In this document: one piece after another, positions 24,656 through 30,000 of the stretch
How positions within the stretch are numbered: position 1 is the first letter of the stretch
Layout of the letters: each line of letters opens with the position of its first letter
DNA from: Anaeromyces robustus
Lineage: Eukaryota; Neocallimastigomycota; Neocallimastigomycetes; Neocallimastigales; Neocallimastigaceae
Direction: 5' to 3'
DNA length: 30,000 bases
Assembly (NCBI GenBank): GCA_002104895.1
Contig: MCFG01000399.1
Coordinates: 1-30,000, forward strand
Made by a program: the position numbers and the translations under genes
The notes under the pieces: generated by a model
What the model was told of the DNA's origin: nothing
The model's input: the letters and a program-made list of their open reading frames with translations, nothing else
Database searches by the model: none

Positions 24656-26453
24656 GAGTAAAATTACTTAATATATTAAACTATTCTTATAATTTTTATT
24701 AGGTGATTATTCTGTTTTAGTTGTTCTTTCATTGGGTATATTATTAATGCTTAGAACGGCTGCTTTTTGTTTTGGAGTATTATATTTTTCAAAAGGAATG
24801 TATATAGTTCGAATTATGATGATTCCTGATGAAAACAGATCAATTTTAGGTATATTAATTTATTTAAAATATAAACTTTCATAATATTATTAATACTAAC
24901 ACTAATATTAATATTACTAAAGCTGTAACAGCATTTACAGCATTAACTGATGCAATTTTCGTAGGCCTTGGTGAAGGATCATCAGTAATATTAATAATTT
25001 TAAAAATAATAATTACTATTAATGTATTAGTGATTAAAGTTAATAAATTATTAGAAGAAAATATTAAATTAAATTTTTAAAATTATTATTTATATATATT
25101 AATTATAGATTGCAATGGTAGTTTTTAAGATACTTCTTTATATGCTAATGTATAAAAATTATATTCATCATATATATGTATTATGGAAATATTTAAGGAA
25201 AATTAAAGAAGATTATTCAAAAGAATATTCAAAAACTTTTGAAAAATCTGATGATCGTTTAACAAAAATGACTTATGATGAACTACGAAGATTAATATCT
25301 CCTGATGCTTGTTATTCTCCAAATCAAAATATTACAAGTAGTCCTATAAGGTTTTCTACTCGTTCATCAGAATCAAAATCAAATACAGCTAAATTCAACG
25401 ATGAACCTCCACCAATACCTGTTAGAAGTGCTAGTTTAAATAGAACACCAAATAGTCATGATCCACAAATACCAAATAAAGTATTTAATCATTCTCTAAA
25501 TATTGAAAATAATAAATCATCACCACCAATACCTAATATAAATAATAACTCTATAAATAATCAATGGAACACTTCAGAGAATCCAAAAATATCATCACCA
25601 TCAGGAATTCAATCTAATTCGTTGAATGACAAAAAAGATAAAAAGATTGGTATGATATAAATACTATATATAAATATAGGATTAATATATTGATAAAATA
25701 ATTGGCATATATAAAATAAAATTAATAATTATATATTTTTTATTTATAAATATAAATTTAGAAAATAATGAATTTATGAAAAGTAGAAAAATTATTTCTA
25801 TTGAAGAAAATACTTTATTATATTCTCAAATCCTTATAGAAAGTTATAAAAATAAATTATCATTATTAATGTAAATATATAAAATATTATTTTTTGATTA
25901 TTTTGTGAACTATTAGTAATGATATTTATATAAATTATTTATATGATCTGTTTATCATCTTTTTTTATACATATAATATTAATAACTATAATTATACTAT
26001 AATTATAGAAAATTATTTGTTGTATCAATTGTTATGTCATTAGTAGATCTTACCGTAAGTAAAATATTTGTTCCTACTATTATAATCATGTTTAATAATA
26101 AATATAATTTATAATTATTAATCGATTTTTTATTCTTATATTAATATATTATAGTGCCGAGCATTACTTTTACCATATTACTATGATGATGATTATCTGT
26201 TTTATCTTATTTATGAATCATTCTTCATATTTGTATTTATTATTTATGGGTAAGGAGAGGAATATGTTATTAAAATATTTTAATCAATCAAAAATATAAA
26301 TAAAGATAAAAATAATATTAATAAATTTTTAATTATAAATATAGTATTTTATTATATCCTAAAGTACCAAAAAATTATATATGGGTACCAAAGTGGGTTA
26401 TAGAAAATACAACTCAACCAATTTCTGATATTGATCTTGAATTTATGAATTAA
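22814..26453 (+). CDS. GOST-type seven-transmembrane protein (Lung-7TM/GPR107-like), twelve exons
   Basis: Proposed exons: 22814-23122, 23308-23379, 23508-24155, 24298-24441, 24526-24625, 24703-24849, 24923-25023, 25109-25649, 25762-25870, 26009-26054, 26156 to about 26250, and 26345-26453. Phases agree, giving about 806 residues. An N-terminal hydrophobic segment (about 12-30) is followed by a lumenal domain with VLSISNFGYEKGGEIIIRL and GVCETQKW, resembling the N-terminal region of GPR107/GPR180 proteins. Before helix 1 comes LLKNPYKYPHFSTDQY; helices lie near 368-386, 395-417, 428-455, 475-500, 508-530, 725-745 and 750-773. FSKGMYIVR after helix 3 recalls the family's SKGYGVVR. Family members act in Golgi/endosome trafficking. 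Unusual here is an insert of about 180 residues between helices 5 and 6, rich in Pro, Ser and Asn. The exon 7 end could be 25023 or 25038. The choice between the GPR107 and GPR180 branches is open. Confidence 0.65.
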
Positions 26454-26484
26454 AAATATTTTTTTTTAAAAAAAAAAATATTTG
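26453..26484 (+). terminator. A/T inverted repeat behind the GOST stop codon
   Basis: AAATATTTTTTTTT is followed directly by AAAAAAAAAAATATTT, so the transcript could fold into a hairpin of about 14 A-U pairs right after the TAA. Eukaryotic 3' ends do not normally need a hairpin, so this may be only a homopolymer coincidence. Confidence 0.25.
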
Positions 26485-27665
26485 GTAATTATATCAATTT
26501 TGTTTTTATGATTAATCATTTGGTAAAAATTATAATAATAAATAATATTATTTATAATATATCATCTATTTATTATGTTCAATAATATTTTACTTTATTA
26601 ATCATTATGTTAAAAAATTATTATTATACATATTATCTTTCGTTAAACATTCTTTTTTATATATTATTATTTGAATAAAAATATTTATATAAATATATAA
26701 ATAAATAAATAAATAAATATATAAATATATAAATAAATAAATATATATATATATAAATAAATCTATAAATAAATATATAAATAAATAAATATTTAAAATA
26801 TTATTTCTAAATATATTATTTTATTCTAATAATAAATTTTGATTAATATTTATTAATTTATATTAATAATATATAAAATATCATATATTAAGATGTATTG
26901 TAATATATGAAAACATCTTTTTTTTTTTCTTTGATTAATTTTTTTTTAATAACAAAAAAAAAAAAAAAAAAAAATTTTTTTCCTTTGCACTAAATTATAA
27001 ATTATTAATAAAAAATAATTTGTAACTTTCCATTTGAATTAGTATATATATGTACTATAACAAAACAGTCATAACCACATTAAATTAAAAATAATTAAAA
27101 AAATAGGTAAAAAAAAGGAATAATCTTTTAATTATTAATAATTAATTAATAGTAATGTATTATAATTTTATTGTTTATAATATTAATTATTATTATTGAA
27201 TAATTTATATAATTATTATAATTAAGATTTATGTAATATTTGAATAATATGTAAAAAATTTTTATGTAATAATTTCTTAAAAGATAATAATAAAATCTAA
27301 TTATTTTTATTATTTAAATAATTAAACATTATTATTTTCCATACAAAAAAAATATATGGAAATTTAATGCTCATTATATATATGTTATTGACATAATCAT
27401 AATAAATTCTCAAATTTTAAAAATCAAAAAATATTTCTACATTGACTATTTTAAAAATGTTTATTTTGATAAAAGTTTCCTTTGTAATAAGACTTTTTCA
27501 TTAATTTTTTTAGTTGTTTCATTTGATTATTTTTTTCCTTTTTAAATTTTCTTTTAATGTTTAATATTTTTAATATTAAAAATAAACAAATATTAAAAAG
27601 GAAAGTAAATTAAATATAATATTATTATAAATAAATAAATAAATAAATAAATAAAACTATTGCAA
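26454..27665. other. Intergenic region of 1.2 kb, no clear gene
   Basis: It starts with an A/T inverted repeat just behind the GOST stop, then holds AAAT/ATAT arrays at 26697-26795, a run of 21 A followed by T at 26954-26981, and an AAAT array at 27630-27655 directly before the next reading frame. No supported exon was seen. Confidence 0.7.
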
Positions 27666-27971
27666 ATGGTTAGAAATTCAAATATTAATAATTGCGAAAA
27701 TTTTGAAAATAATAATAATAGTGACATCAACAACAGTAGTGATTCCGGTAACAACAGTGAAGAGATTGAAACTAATAATAATATTGCATTTAAACGTATG
27801 AAAATTACAAGTGAAACAGACCAAGATATTAATATTTCTCAGCCGAAATCTTTAATAATGGATAATGATACTTCAAATAGTGATTCACTTATTGATAATG
27901 ACGATTCAAGCAATGATTACTCAATCACTGAATTTTCAACTAATAAATTTTCAACTAATAATCAAATGTAA
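27666..27971 (+). CDS. Asn/Ser/Asp-rich reading frame, possible first exon of the USP gene
   Basis: An open frame of 101 codons from the first ATG, with less AT-rich codons than its surroundings and clear Asn/Ser/Asp composition typical of disordered fungal protein segments. It contains a basic FKRMKI patch and no recognised domain. It could be a small protein ending at 27971, but a GTAATA donor at 27968 just before the stop would join it in phase to a TATAG acceptor at 28307, giving a peptide that runs into the deubiquitinase start. An AAAT array ends a few bases before the ATG, as in the reductase gene. Confidence 0.45.
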   Translation: MVRNSNINNCENFENNNNSDINNSSDSGNNSEEIETNNNIAFKRMKITSETDQDINISQPKSLIMDNDTSNSDSLIDNDDSSNDYSITEFSTNKFSTNNQM

Positions 27972-28317
27972 TAGAAGGAAACATATTTTTATTTTATTAT
28001 TATTATTATTATTATTTTTTTTTTTTTTTTTTTTTTATAAATATTTTTATTGTATATATTTTTTTCTATAAACAACAATATAATATAAAAAGCATATATT
28101 TAAAGAAATTTCAATATAAATCTTTATTTTTTCATAAAATACTAATTTCTTTATTTATTTTTTATTTTTATATATATTTTTTTATAAATATATATATTAA
28201 ATATATTAAAAATGTTTAAATAAAACAAAATAAAACAAATAAAACAAAATAAAATCAAAAATAAATAAATTAATAAATAAAAATTAAATTATTATTGAAT
28301 AATATAGAAATACTCCA
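27972..28317. other. T-rich spacer or intron before the USP catalytic exon
   Basis: Contains an ATT repeat and a long T run at about 27990-28036, then AAAC/AAAT-like repeats at 28215-28280. If the upstream frame is an exon of the same gene, this is a 340-base intron (27968-28307), longer than most others here; if not, it is the promoter of the protease gene. Confidence 0.5.
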
Positions 28318-30000
28318 ATGGATTCATATTCATCTTCGAATTACCCACCTGAACAAATGAATAATATAGCGATGTCAAATTCTAGAGATGATAATAAAGA
28401 TAATATATATCAAGCTGGACCAGTAAATGATAATTCATGCACAGCTTTAGTAAAGCAAGATGATAATTCAAGTATTTCGGACGATGATTTACCACCACCA
28501 CCAGCATATGAAGATTTATATCCAACATCCGTATCAAAATTTCATACTCCAGGAACTAATGGATTAGGTAATTTAGGTAATACCTGTTTTATGAATTCAG
28601 GTCTTCAATGTATCGCTCATACCGCTTTATTGCGTGACTATTTATTAAAAGGTTATTGGAAGAAAGAATTAAATTTAACTAGTATTCATAGTATGAAAGG
28701 AAAAATGGTAAAAGCATTTGTTAAAGTATTAGAAAATTTATGGAGTAATAATAGTGGACCATACCGACCAACTGAATTTAAAAGTGTTATAAGTAAGCAC
28801 ACACCATCATTTGAGGGTTATCACCAACATGATTGTCAAGAATTTATTGCTTCATTATTAGATGGATTACATGAAGATATTAACAGAGTTAAAGAAAAAA
28901 AATTTGAAGAATATCCAGATATGAATGATATGGCTGATGAAGAAGCTGCATCTACATCATGGGGTTTACATATTCGTCGTGAAAATAGTATAATTGTTGA
29001 TTTATTTTATGGTCAATACCGTAGTATTAATATATGCCAAACTTGTAATACAAAAAGATTAAATTTTGAACCATTTGTTTATTTAACTTTACCAATACCA
29101 GAAAATCAAGAAATTGAAGTTCCTGTTCAAATTCTTTTAGATGGTAAATATATAGAAACAGTTCGTATTAACGTACTTAAATCTAATTCTATTGCATTAA
29201 TGAAAGAAAAAATAGCTGAAAAAATAAAAGAAGAAAATATTATAACAGATATAGAGATTGATAAAAATAATTTAGAAATTTTCCAAGGTCGTGAATATAC
29301 AATGAATGCCTATTTAAGTAATTCAGAATTAGTAGAAAATATTCAATCTCTTGAACATTCTTATTATTCCCTTTATGCATACATAGTTACTAGTCATTAT
29401 TCATTAAATTCTATTAAGAATCACTTACAAAATCCAAAAGAAGATAATAAATTATCGAATATTAATATTCCAGTTTATCAAAAGGTAGAGGATGCTGATA
29501 GGTATAGTAATGATGATAATGGTTTCCCATTCCTTATTAATTTACCAAATTTAGCACAATTTGAAGATGATGAAAAAATGATAAATAGAAGATTGCTAGG
29601 TTGGGCTATTTATCGTGAAATTGTAAAGTATTATCAAAAGTTTACAGAATATACAATAGCTACTATGGATCCAACGGTCGAATTAGATCCAAAAGTTTTA
29701 GAATGTATAAATCAAATCAGAGAAGAGGAAGAAAATCTAAATAAAAAGATTTCTAATCATGTGAATGTTGATAATAAGAGTACAAGTAGTAGTAAAGATA
29801 GTGAGGATAATAGTAGTGATGATAATGCTGATGATACAAATATTAATAAAAATTATAATGATGATGATTTTGATAGTCAACAAGGTAATGCTTCATCAAA
29901 TAATGATGGAAATCTTTCGGATATTAATGATAGTTTAGATGATGCACAACCAATTCAAAAGAAATTAGAAACTGAAGAGGAAGTTAATGCTATGAATGAT
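28318..30000 (+). CDS. Ubiquitin-specific protease (USP/UBP family), 3' end missing
   Basis: A cysteine protease that removes ubiquitin from proteins. The frame is open from ATG 28318 to the window edge (561 codons). The Cys box is GLGNLGNTCFMNSGLQC (82-98) with catalytic Cys90, followed by YRPTEFK and the GYHQHDCQEFIASLLDGLHEDINR helix from 167 (usual form QQDAQEF). CQTC (240-243) is the first half of the zinc ribbon, and FVYLTLPIP follows. Residues about 265-355 (a hydrophobic/charged stretch after LPIP) may be a ubiquitin-like insert, as in the USP4/USP15/Ubp12 group. From about 480 the sequence is Asn/Asp/Ser-rich disorder, again as in that group, which has a large insert splitting the catalytic domain. 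The second half with the His box lies beyond the window. No N-terminal DUSP domain is seen. PPAY at 61-64 is a WW-domain ligand. The real start may lie upstream (see 27666). Confidence 0.93.
   Translation, partial: MDSYSSSNYPPEQMNNIAMSNSRDDNKDNIYQAGPVNDNSCTALVKQDDNSSISDDDLPPPPAYEDLYPTSVSKFHTPGTNGLGNLGNTCFMNSGLQCIAHTALLRDYLLKGYWKKELNLTSIHSMKGKMVKAFVKVLENLWSNNSGPYRPTEFKSVISKHTPSFEGYHQHDCQEFIASLLDGLHEDINRVKEKKFEEYPDMNDMADEEAASTSWGLHIRRENSIIVDLFYGQYRSINICQTCNTKRLNFEPFVYLTLPIPENQEIEVPVQILLDGKYIETVRINVLKSNSIALMKEKIAEKIKEENIITDIEIDKNNLEIFQGREYTMNAYLSNSELVENIQSLEHSYYSLYAYIVTSHYSLNSIKNHLQNPKEDNKLSNINIPVYQKVEDADRYSNDDNGFPFLINLPNLAQFEDDEKMINRRLLGWAIYREIVKYYQKFTEYTIATMDPTVELDPKVLECINQIREEEENLNKKISNHVNVDNKSTSSSKDSEDNSSDDNADDTNINKNYNDDDFDSQQGNASSNNDGNLSDINDSLDDAQPIQKKLETEEEVNAMND

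Overview
This is a nuclear contig from a very AT-rich eukaryote, most likely an anaerobic gut fungus (Neocallimastigomycota). The basis for that: long AAAT, AAT and TTTTA microsatellites and poly-T runs between genes, Asn- and Asp-rich low-complexity proteins, small spliceosomal introns (GTAAGT, GTATGT or GTAAT donors, TAG or AAG acceptors), a fungal-type bifunctional thiamine enzyme, a bacterial-like aldo/keto reductase, and a receptor that joins a bacterial-type solute-binding domain to a class C seven-helix domain. The taxonomic call is an inference; no rRNA, tRNA or marker gene is present to prove it.

Layout, left to right. (1) Minus strand, running off the left edge: thiamine-phosphate synthase/hydroxyethylthiazole kinase (THI6 type), two exons visible. 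(2) Minus strand: a divergent organelle-type elongation factor Ts-like protein that has lost the N-terminal UBA-like domain and the TDFV signature. (3) Plus strand: a YeaE-like aldo/keto reductase directly behind a roughly 210-bp AAAT tract. (4) Plus strand: a secreted, possibly GPI-anchored cysteine-containing protein with 27 uninterrupted Asn codons. (5) Plus strand: a five-exon receptor, reconstructed here as signal peptide + type 1 solute-binding domain + seven-helix class C GPCR. (6) Minus strand: a giant ankyrin-repeat protein of about 2,700 residues with a higher-order repeat of about 290 residues, an acidic linker and a 16-residue minisatellite; a small extra first exon is proposed. 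(7) Plus strand: a twelve-exon GOST-type seven-helix membrane protein with a long Pro/Ser/Asn-rich loop carrying an SH3-ligand motif. (8) Plus strand, running off the right edge: a ubiquitin-specific protease with a PPxY motif just before its catalytic Cys box, possibly with an additional upstream exon.

The genes do not form an operon or an obvious pathway cluster. The main themes are membrane sensing and trafficking (receptor, GOST protein), protein-protein interaction scaffolding (ankyrin protein), ubiquitin removal, and two metabolic enzymes. Gaps between genes are 0.3 to 1.7 kb and hold mainly simple repeats. Exon structures were built by hand from reading frame, phase and splice consensus; one exon end in the GOST gene (near 26250) is uncertain by one base.
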